From: Clostridiaceae bacterium
GTDB lineage: Bacteria; Bacillota; Clostridia; Lachnospirales; Lachnospiraceae
DNA length: 29,870 nt
Assembly: GCA_018378255.1 (NCBI GenBank)
Contig: JAGZXV010000044.1
Span: 1-29,870, forward strand
Direction: 5' to 3'
Part shown: piece by piece, positions 22,692 to 29,870 of the stretch
How positions within the stretch are numbered: the first letter of the stretch is position 1
How the letters are laid out: each line of letters begins with the position of its first letter
The notes under the pieces: generated by a model
Databases searched by the model: none
Told to the model about the DNA's origin: nothing
What the model saw: the letters and a program-made list of their open reading frames with translations, nothing else
Translations under genes and position numbers: made by a program

Positions 22692-24968
22692 ATGATGTTT
22701 GAACACAGAAAAATTCAGAAACTGGATGATTATTTTACCGATTTGAATGCGCGGAGAGAACAGGGCGTCTATTTTTACCGCATAAACGGTTATAATGACG
22801 CCATTAAACAATTTATTCAGAATTACTATGAGGCCGCCAGGCTGTCCGGAGTTGTAATAGAAGGAAAAATCCCGAACCCGGATGAAAAAAATCTTTCGTA
22901 TTATGCGGAGATCATGGGGATGGATTTTCAGATGAGCGTCGGCTTTATCGGTGCAAGCCTGCAAAAATGGCTGCCCCGGCTGAATGATTACCAGAGAAAG
23001 ACCGTGGCCACATCCATTTATGATACTCTTGACGTCATGCGCAGGGAAGGGAAAAATGATAATATGCTCAAAAACGCATATATCAAATTCATGTGCTGGA
23101 TGTATTACAAATTCGAGCGTATTTTAAGCCGTCTGGGCCAGGATAAAATCCCTAAAATTCTGTATGAAGGCGATATCAGCAATTATGAACTGAAGCTCAT
23201 AACGATCTTATCAGGGGCAGGGTGCGACGTTTTGCTGCTGCAGTATCATGGGGATTGCAGTTATTTGAAGCTGGATCCTGAATCAAAACTTTCCTGTTCC
23301 TTAGCTCTGCCTGATATGACGCCATTTCCCAAAGAATTCAATATCGGCTGGCTTCGTCAGGAGATGGAAAAGAGGATAAAAACAGAGCGGCTGTATGGTA
23401 CAAAACCCCAGGTTTTAAACTGTACGAATGCCTGGATCACCGGAAAAGGGCTTCAGGATATCATGGCCGGCATTCTCACCAGAGGACAGGATTCCCATTT
23501 CTTCTACAATTGTTACTGCAGAATCAACGGTGTTGAAGACAAACTGACCTATCTAAACGAATTGTATCAGATGCGCCTGGAAATTAAAAACAGCAAACGG
23601 AATGTGGTGGTGGTGGAAAATGAAATTCCACAGCCCACTATGGATGAAATTGCGTCAATTGTACGAAAAACTTACAAGAATATCGAACAAATGTTGATCG
23701 ATTTATCAAATAATATAAAATATTACAAAAATATAGAGTTGGAACGGTTGCTTAAAAAGGCGTTTATTGATATAATACTAGAGAAGTCTGAGACAGAAAA
23801 TATGATACTGAACAAACTGGTGAATAAGGCGGTTTACCTGCTTTGCTGGCTCAGACGGTATCAGACGGAACTCTTTCCTGACTGGAAGATGCCGGACATC
23901 AGCTGTTTTATTTATTTAGGCGGTTGTAAAGATGATAATGAAGCCATGTTCCTGAAACTTTTGTCAAAACTTCCGACAGATGTTTTGATCCTGAATCCGA
24001 ATCTCAACACAAAGTGCTGTCTGCAGGATGAGAAGCTGTACGAAATTAACTATGTGGATTCTCTGTTGGTGGACAGGTTTCCGATGGAGAATTCCGATAT
24101 CCGCATGGGAACGGCGGCATATTACGCGGAGAGGGAACTGGATACATTGATGTATGAGGATTCGGGAATGTACCGCAACCAGCAGTATACCCGGGCCATG
24201 TCTGTGACCTTGCAGACGATGTATGAAGAAATCGCAATTTTATGGAAACAGGAATTAAAATACCGGCCTAATTTCAGCGTGGTTGACGGAATTGTCAATC
24301 TTCCGGTCATTTTTTCGAAAATTTCCGGTGTGAAAGAGGAGAATTTGCCCCAATATTGGGCTGGGATTAAAGCTTTAAAAACGGAGGATACCTTTGTTAT
24401 CAAAAAGGTTCCGTTTATAAAACCCACGGACCCGAATCCGGTCAAGCCGTATGTTACGGAATTTTATAAAAACGGAAGGCTGCTGAGAACCAGGATAAAG
24501 GCCCACAAAAGTTATCAGTACGGTTATCTGCGTGAGAATATCCAGGATTATATATTGGATAAGCTGCAGCTTTTAATCGAACAGAAAGTGATTAAGGGCA
24601 CTTTTGAAAATGGAACGGAGTATACGATCATTTCCACCGTACTCAATCTTAATAAAGAAATTCTGAGGCTGATACAGAAGTTCGATTTTACTAAGAAGAA
24701 TCCGAAGCTCATTTATATTAATTGCACGGAACGGGTGATATCCTTAGAAGACAGCATCCTGGTTATGTTTTTAAACTTAATAGGATTCGATCTCGTTTTT
24801 TATGTCCCGACAGGATATCAGAGCGTTGAGAATTTTTTTAATAAGAGAGTGATGGAAGAACATCAGATTGGGGACTATGTTTATGATTTACAGGTGCCGG
24901 ATTTAGATGCGGTTCCTACGAATACGCACCTTTCATGGCGTGAAAAAATATTTAAGAGAGGTAATTGA
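22692..24968 (+). CDS. yceG: YceG-type Ter-system protein with repeated modules
   Basis: The 758-residue protein belongs to the YceG family ('putative component of biosynthetic module'), best known from the Bacillus subtilis yce (Ter) operon; as I recall that protein is about 540 residues, so this one is longer. It contains repeated units. Unit 1: VYFYRINGYNDA (26-37), IKFMCWMYYKF (131-141), GCDVLLLQYHGD (177-188). Unit 2: FFYNCYCRINGVED (270-283), VYLLCWLRRY (381-390), PTDVLILNPN (428-437). A C-terminal third unit ends with IGFDLVFYVPTG. The protease encoded at 20605 has one such unit. No catalytic motif is visible. The stop codon overlaps the region just before telA, so the two are translationally linked. 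Confidence 0.8.
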   Translation: MMFEHRKIQKLDDYFTDLNARREQGVYFYRINGYNDAIKQFIQNYYEAARLSGVVIEGKIPNPDEKNLSYYAEIMGMDFQMSVGFIGASLQKWLPRLNDYQRKTVATSIYDTLDVMRREGKNDNMLKNAYIKFMCWMYYKFERILSRLGQDKIPKILYEGDISNYELKLITILSGAGCDVLLLQYHGDCSYLKLDPESKLSCSLALPDMTPFPKEFNIGWLRQEMEKRIKTERLYGTKPQVLNCTNAWITGKGLQDIMAGILTRGQDSHFFYNCYCRINGVEDKLTYLNELYQMRLEIKNSKRNVVVVENEIPQPTMDEIASIVRKTYKNIEQMLIDLSNNIKYYKNIELERLLKKAFIDIILEKSETENMILNKLVNKAVYLLCWLRRYQTELFPDWKMPDISCFIYLGGCKDDNEAMFLKLLSKLPTDVLILNPNLNTKCCLQDEKLYEINYVDSLLVDRFPMENSDIRMGTAAYYAERELDTLMYEDSGMYRNQQYTRAMSVTLQTMYEEIAILWKQELKYRPNFSVVDGIVNLPVIFSKISGVKEENLPQYWAGIKALKTEDTFVIKKVPFIKPTDPNPVKPYVTEFYKNGRLLRTRIKAHKSYQYGYLRENIQDYILDKLQLLIEQKVIKGTFENGTEYTIISTVLNLNKEILRLIQKFDFTKKNPKLIYINCTERVISLEDSILVMFLNLIGFDLVFYVPTGYQSVENFFNKRVMEEHQIGDYVYDLQVPDLDAVPTNTHLSWREKIFKRGN

Positions 24969-24970
24969 AT

Positions 24971-26110
24971 ATGGGATTAGATTTTAGCAAGTCGTCGACA
25001 CAGCAGCCGGTGGCAGCGGAGCAGAAGAATGAAATCGAAGTGGTGGAGCAGTATGATATCAGCGCGGACCGGCAGCAGATGAACGCAGTTCTGGTCAATT
25101 CACCGGAAGTAGACGCCTTAGTCAGCACCATTGAAATTGACAATCTGGAGACAATTGTATCTTTTGGTGCGGAGGCGGCAGAGGAGATATCCAAAGCTTC
25201 CGATGTGGTGCTCAACAGCATGAACATGTCCCAGCTTGACAATTCCAGCGAGATGCTGAATACTCTGGCAAAGATCATGTCCAAGTTTGATATTGAAGAG
25301 ATAAAGGACAACCCGGGACTGTTTGGAAAGCTGTTCGGAAACCTCAGAAAACAGCTCGATAAGATTCTTGAAAAATACCACACCATGGGCGGAGAAGTTG
25401 ATAAAATTTACGTCCAGTTAAAGCAGTATGAAGCCGAAATTAAACAGTCCAACCGGAAATTAAACCAGATTTTTGAAGCCAATGTCAACTATTATCATGA
25501 GCTGGTGAAATACATATTAGCCGGTGAACAGGGCTGCAGGGAGATTGAAGCATATATCGCCCAGCGTCAGAGCGATATGGAGGCGACAGGTGATAATTCC
25601 ATCCAGTTTGAGATCCAGAGCCTGCAGCAGTGCCTCATGATGCTGGAACAGAGAACCCAGGACTTGAGAACGGCAGAAAACGTAGCGATGCAGTCCATAC
25701 CGATGATCAAGACTATGGAATTCAGCAATATGAATTTAGTGAGAAAGATCAATTCGGCTTTTATTATAACCCTGCCTGTTTTCAAACAGGCCCTTGCCCA
25801 GGCGATTATGCTGAAAAGGCAGAAAATCCAGGCAGAGGCCATGTCTGCTTTGGATGAGAAAACCAACGAGATGCTGATCAAGAATGCGAGAAATACCGCA
25901 GAACAGTCGAAACTGACTGCCAGACTGGCATCGGGAAGTTCCATTAAGATTGAGACATTGGAAACAACTTGGAGAACGATTGTGAATGGTATTGACGAGA
26001 CGAAGCAGATCCAGGAGAACGCCAGAAGACAGCGTTTGGAAGATCAGGCCAGACTGGAAAATATCAAAACAGAGTTTAACAAGATGTACCACATGCCAAA
26101 TAAAAAATAA
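24971..26110 (+). CDS. telA: TelA/KlaA family toxic-anion-resistance protein
   Basis: The 379-residue protein belongs to the TelA/KlaA family linked to tellurite and other stress resistance. It is mostly alpha-helical with long coiled coils: a Gln- and Glu-rich middle part (LKQYEAEIKQSNRKLNQIFEAN) and a helical C-terminus ending in EFNKMYHMPNK. It has no membrane segment or signal peptide. I use ATG 24971 with GAGAGG upstream; the in-frame TTG at 24965 overlaps yceG. The order yceG-telA-terD matches the yceG-yceH pairing of the Bacillus yce operon. Its biochemical activity is unknown. Confidence 0.92.
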   Translation: MGLDFSKSSTQQPVAAEQKNEIEVVEQYDISADRQQMNAVLVNSPEVDALVSTIEIDNLETIVSFGAEAAEEISKASDVVLNSMNMSQLDNSSEMLNTLAKIMSKFDIEEIKDNPGLFGKLFGNLRKQLDKILEKYHTMGGEVDKIYVQLKQYEAEIKQSNRKLNQIFEANVNYYHELVKYILAGEQGCREIEAYIAQRQSDMEATGDNSIQFEIQSLQQCLMMLEQRTQDLRTAENVAMQSIPMIKTMEFSNMNLVRKINSAFIITLPVFKQALAQAIMLKRQKIQAEAMSALDEKTNEMLIKNARNTAEQSKLTARLASGSSIKIETLETTWRTIVNGIDETKQIQENARRQRLEDQARLENIKTEFNKMYHMPNKK

Positions 26111-26130
26111 TATACCAGGAGGAAAAAGTT

Positions 26131-26712
26131 ATGCCAATTAATTTATCAAAAGGTCAAAAAGTAGATTTAACAAAAGGAAATCCGGGCCTCAAAAATCTTA
26201 TGGTAGGCTTAGGATGGGATGTAAATGCCTTTGATTCCGGAGCTGATTTTGACTTGGATGCAGCAGCATTTTTATTAGGTGATAACGGCAAATGCCCAAC
26301 TGAGAAAGAGTTTGTTTTCTACGGAAATCTGGCCCATCCAAGCGGTTCAGTTAAGCATATGGGCGATAACTTAACCGGAGAAGGTGATGGGGATGATGAG
26401 CAGATTCAGGTTGATTTGAGCAAAATCCCGGCTAATATTTCCAAAGTGGCCTTTACGGTAACCATTTATGATCCTGAAGTAAGAAGACAGAATTTCGGGC
26501 AGGTTTCCAATGCATTTATCAGAATTGTGGATGAATCAAACGGCCAGGAATTGATCCGTTATGATTTGGGAGAGGATTTCTCCATAGAAACTGCGGTAGT
26601 TGTAGGCGAGTTGTACAGAAATAATGGCGAGTGGAAGTTTAACGCGATCGGAAGTGGCTTCCAGGGCGGATTAGCTGCTTTATGCGGCCATTATGGAATT
26701 GATGTTGCATAG
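26131..26712 (+). CDS. terD: TerD-family stress protein 1
   Basis: The 193-residue protein has the TerD fold. Residues 19-27 (GLKNLMVGL) lead into the Ca2+-binding strand DFDLDAAAFLL (Asp39, Asp41, Asp43), and a second acidic loop is GDNLTGEGDGDDEQ. TerD proteins bind Ca2+ and are proposed to act as metal sensors or membrane-linked scaffolds in stress response. It follows telA by 20 bases with a strong AGGAGG site. It is about 65-70 percent identical by eye to the next protein, which suggests a recent duplication. Confidence 0.93.
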   Translation: MPINLSKGQKVDLTKGNPGLKNLMVGLGWDVNAFDSGADFDLDAAAFLLGDNGKCPTEKEFVFYGNLAHPSGSVKHMGDNLTGEGDGDDEQIQVDLSKIPANISKVAFTVTIYDPEVRRQNFGQVSNAFIRIVDESNGQELIRYDLGEDFSIETAVVVGELYRNNGEWKFNAIGSGFQGGLAALCGHYGIDVA

Positions 26713-26721
26713 GAGGATAAT

Positions 26722-27303
26722 ATGCCGATTAATTTACAAAAAGGACAGAAAGTTAGTTTGACAAAAGGAAATCCGGGCCTGACAAAAGTTGTTGTGGGTT
26801 TGGGATGGGATCTCAACCAGTTTGATACCGGCGGGGATTTTGATCTTGATACGGCGGCATTTTTATTATCTGATACCGGAAAAGTAACAAGACAGGAAGA
26901 TTTCGTGTTTTACGGCAATTTACAGCACCCGTCAGGCGGTGTTCAGCACATGGGAGACAATCTTACCGGCGCAGGCGATGGGGATGACGAACAGATTAAG
27001 GTGAATCTTTCCTTAGTTCCTGCCAATGTATCCAAGATTGCATTTACAGTAACCATCTATGATGCGGAACAGAGACGCCAGAATTTCGGTCAGGTGAACA
27101 ATGCTTTCATCAGGATCTATAATGAAGAAACCGGCGAAGAGCTTTTAAGATACGATTTAGGCGAGGACTTTTCCATAGAGACAGCCGCCGTATTCGGCGA
27201 ACTGTATAAAAACGGCAATGAGTGGAAGTTTAACGCCATCGGAAGCGGCTATCAGGGCGGCTTGGCAGCACTGTGCGCTAATTACGGCGTTGATACGGAA
27301 TAG
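26722..27303 (+). CDS. terD: TerD-family stress protein 2
   Basis: The 193-residue protein is the closest paralogue of the preceding one. It shares the N-terminal PINLQKGQKV start, the DFDLDTAAFLL metal-binding strand and GDNLTGAGDGDDEQ. All the acidic residues thought to bind Ca2+ are kept. It starts 9 bases after the previous gene, at an AGGAGG site, in the same operon. Most differences between the pair are conservative, so both are probably functional and may form mixed assemblies. Confidence 0.93.
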   Translation: MPINLQKGQKVSLTKGNPGLTKVVVGLGWDLNQFDTGGDFDLDTAAFLLSDTGKVTRQEDFVFYGNLQHPSGGVQHMGDNLTGAGDGDDEQIKVNLSLVPANVSKIAFTVTIYDAEQRRQNFGQVNNAFIRIYNEETGEELLRYDLGEDFSIETAAVFGELYKNGNEWKFNAIGSGYQGGLAALCANYGVDTE

Positions 27304-27311
27304 GAGATAAT

Positions 27312-27917
27312 ATGGCGATCAGCTTACAAAAGGGGCAGAAAGTGAATCTGCAGAAACGATCTTCTGCAGGTTTAGGCGAAATACTTGTTAATTTGAACTG
27401 GAATTCCAAACCGGTGAAAAAGGGGTTATTTTCAGGCTTATTGGGAGGCGGTCAGGGAATTGATCTGGATCTTGGCTGTTTGTTCGAGTTAAAAGACGGA
27501 AGAAAAGGAACGGTCCAGGCGTTGGGCAATGCATTCGGTTCCCTGAACCAGCCGCCTTATATTGCGCTGGATGGTGATGACAGAACAGGCGCAGCAGCAG
27601 CCGGGGAAAATCTCAGGATTAACGGAAATCAGATTTCCAATATTAAGAGAGTGCTGGTTTATACCTTTATCTATGAAGGCGTAGCCAATTGGCAGCAGGC
27701 TGATGCAGCGGTAACAATTAAATACCCGGGCGCGGAAGATATTTATGTGAAGATGGACGACTATAACTCTTCACATAAGATGTGCGGTCTGGCGCTTTTT
27801 GAGAATGTGAACGATGAGACATTCAGCGTAGAAAAGATCGTGCAGTTCTATCCGGGTCATGAGGCACTTGATCAGGCATTCAACTGGGGACTCAGATGGA
27901 AAGCAGGACGCAAATAG
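27312..27917 (+). CDS. Divergent TerD-superfamily protein, TerA-like
   Basis: The 201-residue protein is the odd member. It keeps the ISLQKGQKVNL start but the Ca2+ strand is changed to GIDLDLGCLFEL, preceded by a Gly-rich insertion (GLLGGGQ). Instead of GDNLTG it has LDGDDRTGAAAAGENL, which is typical of the TerA side of the superfamily. It may bind metal differently or serve as a partner for the classical TerD proteins. It follows terD 2 by 8 bases with an AGGAG site. The TerA assignment is by motif only. Confidence 0.85.
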   Translation: MAISLQKGQKVNLQKRSSAGLGEILVNLNWNSKPVKKGLFSGLLGGGQGIDLDLGCLFELKDGRKGTVQALGNAFGSLNQPPYIALDGDDRTGAAAAGENLRINGNQISNIKRVLVYTFIYEGVANWQQADAAVTIKYPGAEDIYVKMDDYNSSHKMCGLALFENVNDETFSVEKIVQFYPGHEALDQAFNWGLRWKAGRK

Positions 27918-27930
27918 GGAGGATAGTATC

Positions 27931-28521
27931 ATGTCAATTAGTTTACAAAAGGGACAGAAAGTCAGCTTATCAAAGGACAATGCAGGACTTTCTAAGGTGA
28001 TCATCGGTTTAGGATGGGATGAAGTACAGCAGGCGAGAGGCGGACTTTTTGCACCGAAGCCGCAGCCGATAGACTGTGACGCATCTGCCATTTTATTAAA
28101 GAACGGTAAATTTACAGATAAAACGGATGTTGTCTATTTCGGTAATTTAAGACATAAATCAGGAACCGTTCAGCATATGGGAGATAATCTTACAGGAGCA
28201 GGCGCCGGAGATGACGAGCAGATCATCGTTGATTTGGCAAATGTGCCCGGCGAATATGACAGAATCGTAATTGTGGTTAATATCTATCAGGCAGTTAAGA
28301 GAAAACAGCATTTCGGATTGATCCAAAATGCATTTATCCGGTTAGTTGACGGAAGAACCAATACAGAGATGTGCAAATATAATTTGACGGATAATTATTC
28401 CGGCATGACTGCCATGATTTTTGGCGAAGTGTACAGACACGGCAATGAATGGAAGTTTAACGCCATCGGACAGGGCACCAATGATCCGGGAATCGGCGAG
28501 CTTGCCGGCAGATTCATTTAA
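27931..28521 (+). CDS. TerD-family stress protein 4
   Basis: The 196-residue protein has the TerD features: SISLQKGQKVSL, VIIGLGWDE, and MGDNLTGAGAGDDEQ. The first acidic strand is IDCDASAILL with a preceding insertion (ARGGLFAPKPQP) not found in the first two paralogues. The ATG at 27931 has GGGAGG before it; the frame from 27859 would overlap the previous gene and has no ribosome site. It closes the terD array. The branched hairpin element at 28529-28681 lies directly after it. Confidence 0.92.
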   Translation: MSISLQKGQKVSLSKDNAGLSKVIIGLGWDEVQQARGGLFAPKPQPIDCDASAILLKNGKFTDKTDVVYFGNLRHKSGTVQHMGDNLTGAGAGDDEQIIVDLANVPGEYDRIVIVVNIYQAVKRKQHFGLIQNAFIRLVDGRTNTEMCKYNLTDNYSGMTAMIFGEVYRHGNEWKFNAIGQGTNDPGIGELAGRFI

Positions 28522-28528
28522 AAAATAC

Positions 28529-28681
28529 GTAACTGTTCAGAACGGCTCATCTTCTTGACCAAAAAAGCCGGTCAAGAAGCATTGGATGTCCATCCGATGT
28601 GAAAATTGGTGAAGAAAGGTGCTTACAAGCGAGCTTGACGCGCCTTTCATCACCGATTTTCCCGCCGTCCTGAACTGTTAC
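28529..28681. repeat. Branched inverted repeat with three internal hairpins (element C)
   Basis: The closing stem GTAACTGTTCAGAACGGC (28529-28546) pairs with GCCGTCCTGAACTGTTAC (28664-28681). Inside are three hairpins: CTTCTTGACC/GGTCAAGAAG (28551-28579), CATTGGATG/CATCCGATG (28580-28599), and a 21-bp arm at 28602-28622 with 28640-28660. This gives a cloverleaf-like RNA or cruciform between the terD array and the P-type ATPase gene. It is not a tRNA: the arms are too long and there is no acceptor stem. Confidence 0.85.
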
Positions 28682-28695
28682 AAAAATACTAGTTG

Positions 28696-28741
28696 GAGCA
28701 AAAGGAGAGACTGGCCTTATGACGGGTTTCTTCTTTTGCTC
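28696..28741 (+). promoter_or_regulatory. Leader hairpin before the P-type ATPase gene
   Basis: GAGCAAAAGGA (28696-28706) pairs with TTCTTTTGCTC (28731-28741), an 11-bp stem with one G-T pair, ending 10 bases before the AGGAGG ribosome site. It could modulate ATPase expression. I see no known riboswitch consensus in it. Confidence 0.45.
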
Positions 28742-28764
28742 AATATACGTTCAGGAGGAACAAC

Positions 28765-29870
28765 ATGAAGTTTAATGGGCTTACCGATAAAGAAGTTGAA
28801 TTATCGCGCCAAAAATACGGGTCAAACGCAATACCGGATTCAGAACCAACCACATTCTGGGAGGAATTTAAAGAGACATTCAGCGATCCCATGATTCGGA
28901 TACTTCTTGCTATAGCAGCACTGATGATTGGGATGTTTTTTTTCGGCTATGCGGAGATTTACGAGCCGGTGGGAACCATCGTAGCAGTATTGATTGTAGC
29001 ATTTGTTTCCGCTAAAACAGGCGTTGCAAGTGATACCAAATATAGGGAACTGAAAGACAATACCAAAAAAGACCAGTGTAAGGTTCATAGAAACGGTATG
29101 GTAACCGTTATCAACGTGGACGATGTAGTGGTTGGTGATAAAATTCTTCTTCAGTCAGGAGACAAAATTCCAGCCGACGGCGTTTTGCTGGCAGGAAGCC
29201 TGAATGTCAATAACTCGGCGCTCAACGGAGAAGCGGAAGAATGCAAGAAAACGGCGGCGACGGAAGACTTTGAGCTGGCTGATGATATCACTGGAGACAC
29301 CTTTGTGGATAAGCATTCCCTGTTCCGCGGAGCCGTTGTATTTGACGGCGAAGGCGTCTTGGATGTAAGAAAAACCGGATTGAATACGATGATGGGAAAG
29401 ATGGCTGAAGAAATGCAGGAAGATGACCTGGATTCACCGTTAAAAGTGAAATTAGGGAAGCTGGCACAGCAGATTTCCACCTTTGGATACATCGGCGCTG
29501 TTGTCATTGCGGTGCTGTATTTTGGATATTTTATCAGTTCGGCCGGAGGATTTTCAAGCTATTTTTCACTGGGAATAGAGAATATCATTAAAGACGTAGT
29601 AGAAGCCGTTTCTTTAGCGGTTGTTATTATTGTGTGTGCGGTTCCTGAGGGCCTCCCATTGATGATTTCCCTGGTTCTGATGCAGAATACGAGCAAGATG
29701 CTGGATCACAATGTTTTAGTGAGAAAAGCAGAAGGAATTGAAACTGCCGGCTCCCTTAATATTTTATTCAGCGATAAAACAGGTACCATAACGAAAGGTA
29801 TGCTGGAAGTGGTTGACTTTTTTACGGCTGACGGTAATTCCATCGAACTGGCGGATTTGAGCAGGCACAG
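28765..29870 (+). CDS. PMCA-type calcium P-type ATPase, N-terminal part (cut by window edge)
   Basis: Only the first 368 codons are in the window. The protein begins with a cation-ATPase N-domain (LTDKEVELSRQKYG), then two transmembrane helices, the actuator domain, helices 3-4 and the phosphorylation site. PEGLP (Pro294 onward) in helix 4 is the Ca2+-binding form, and DKTGT (Asp337) carries the phosphate. In the actuator loop the usual TGES is NGEA (154-157), which keeps the essential Glu. The gene follows element C and a leader hairpin with an AGGAGG site, in the same direction as the terD genes. It probably exports Ca2+ and replaces the TerC-type membrane partner seen in other Ter operons. 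Confidence 0.92.
   Translation, partial: MKFNGLTDKEVELSRQKYGSNAIPDSEPTTFWEEFKETFSDPMIRILLAIAALMIGMFFFGYAEIYEPVGTIVAVLIVAFVSAKTGVASDTKYRELKDNTKKDQCKVHRNGMVTVINVDDVVVGDKILLQSGDKIPADGVLLAGSLNVNNSALNGEAEECKKTAATEDFELADDITGDTFVDKHSLFRGAVVFDGEGVLDVRKTGLNTMMGKMAEEMQEDDLDSPLKVKLGKLAQQISTFGYIGAVVIAVLYFGYFISSAGGFSSYFSLGIENIIKDVVEAVSLAVVIIVCAVPEGLPLMISLVLMQNTSKMLDHNVLVRKAEGIETAGSLNILFSDKTGTITKGMLEVVDFFTADGNSIELADLSRH

Noticed and set aside
28529..28681. Cloverleaf region as a tRNA or tmRNA
   Set aside because: The arms are longer than tRNA arms and there is no T-loop consensus, CCA end or acceptor stem.

Overview
The window looks like a low-to-mid GC Firmicutes chromosome, most likely a gut-type Clostridia (Lachnospiraceae-like). 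Signs are AGGAGG-type ribosome binding sites, an MsmEFG sugar importer without its own ATPase, a DUF1292 protein, a ROK regulator and a Firmicutes-style Ter cluster. The genus is inference; there is no rRNA to anchor it.

Region 1 (1-6854) is an alpha-galactoside locus. An AraC regulator (minus strand) is divergent from a solute-binding lipoprotein, two permeases and a GH36 alpha-galactosidase, and the run ends at a strong intrinsic terminator. The order resembles the streptococcal msm operon. Bases 1-238 hold a large folded inverted repeat.

Region 2 (6855-12430) is mostly housekeeping: an EamA transporter, glutamyl-tRNA synthetase, a short UvrD-type helicase, a CobO-like adenosyltransferase and a DUF1292 protein. 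The gltX, helicase and cobO-like genes are packed as one operon. A structured 3' region with two mutually exclusive foldings follows the DUF1292 gene.

Region 3 (12431-15621) is a ROK regulator followed by a mannose-family PTS permease in which EIIC and EIID are fused in one chain. No EIIA or EIIB gene is nearby. The permease promoter is embedded in an inverted repeat.

Region 4 (15735 to the right edge) is a large Ter (tellurite-resistance-type) stress system in three blocks. Block one is a biosynthetic set: PRTase-TRSP, a StiP/PELOTA protein and a Ter-type ATP-grasp. Block two is a C-C bond lyase on the minus strand. Block three reads out on the plus strand: a trypsin-like protease with an N-terminal YceG-type module, a rhomboid protease, a three-module YceG protein, TelA, four TerD-family proteins, then (after a branched-hairpin spacer) a PMCA-type P-type ATPase cut by the window edge. 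The biosynthetic genes presumably make the nucleoside-like metabolite proposed for Ter systems; TerD proteins bind calcium and the ATPase probably moves it.

The most novel-looking points are the fusion of a YceG-type module to a serine protease next to a rhomboid inside a Ter operon, the repeat architecture of YceG, and the long palindromic intergenic elements (1-304, 19141-19450, 28529-28681), two of which appear to belong to one family. No tRNA, rRNA, CRISPR array, insertion sequence or origin was recognised.
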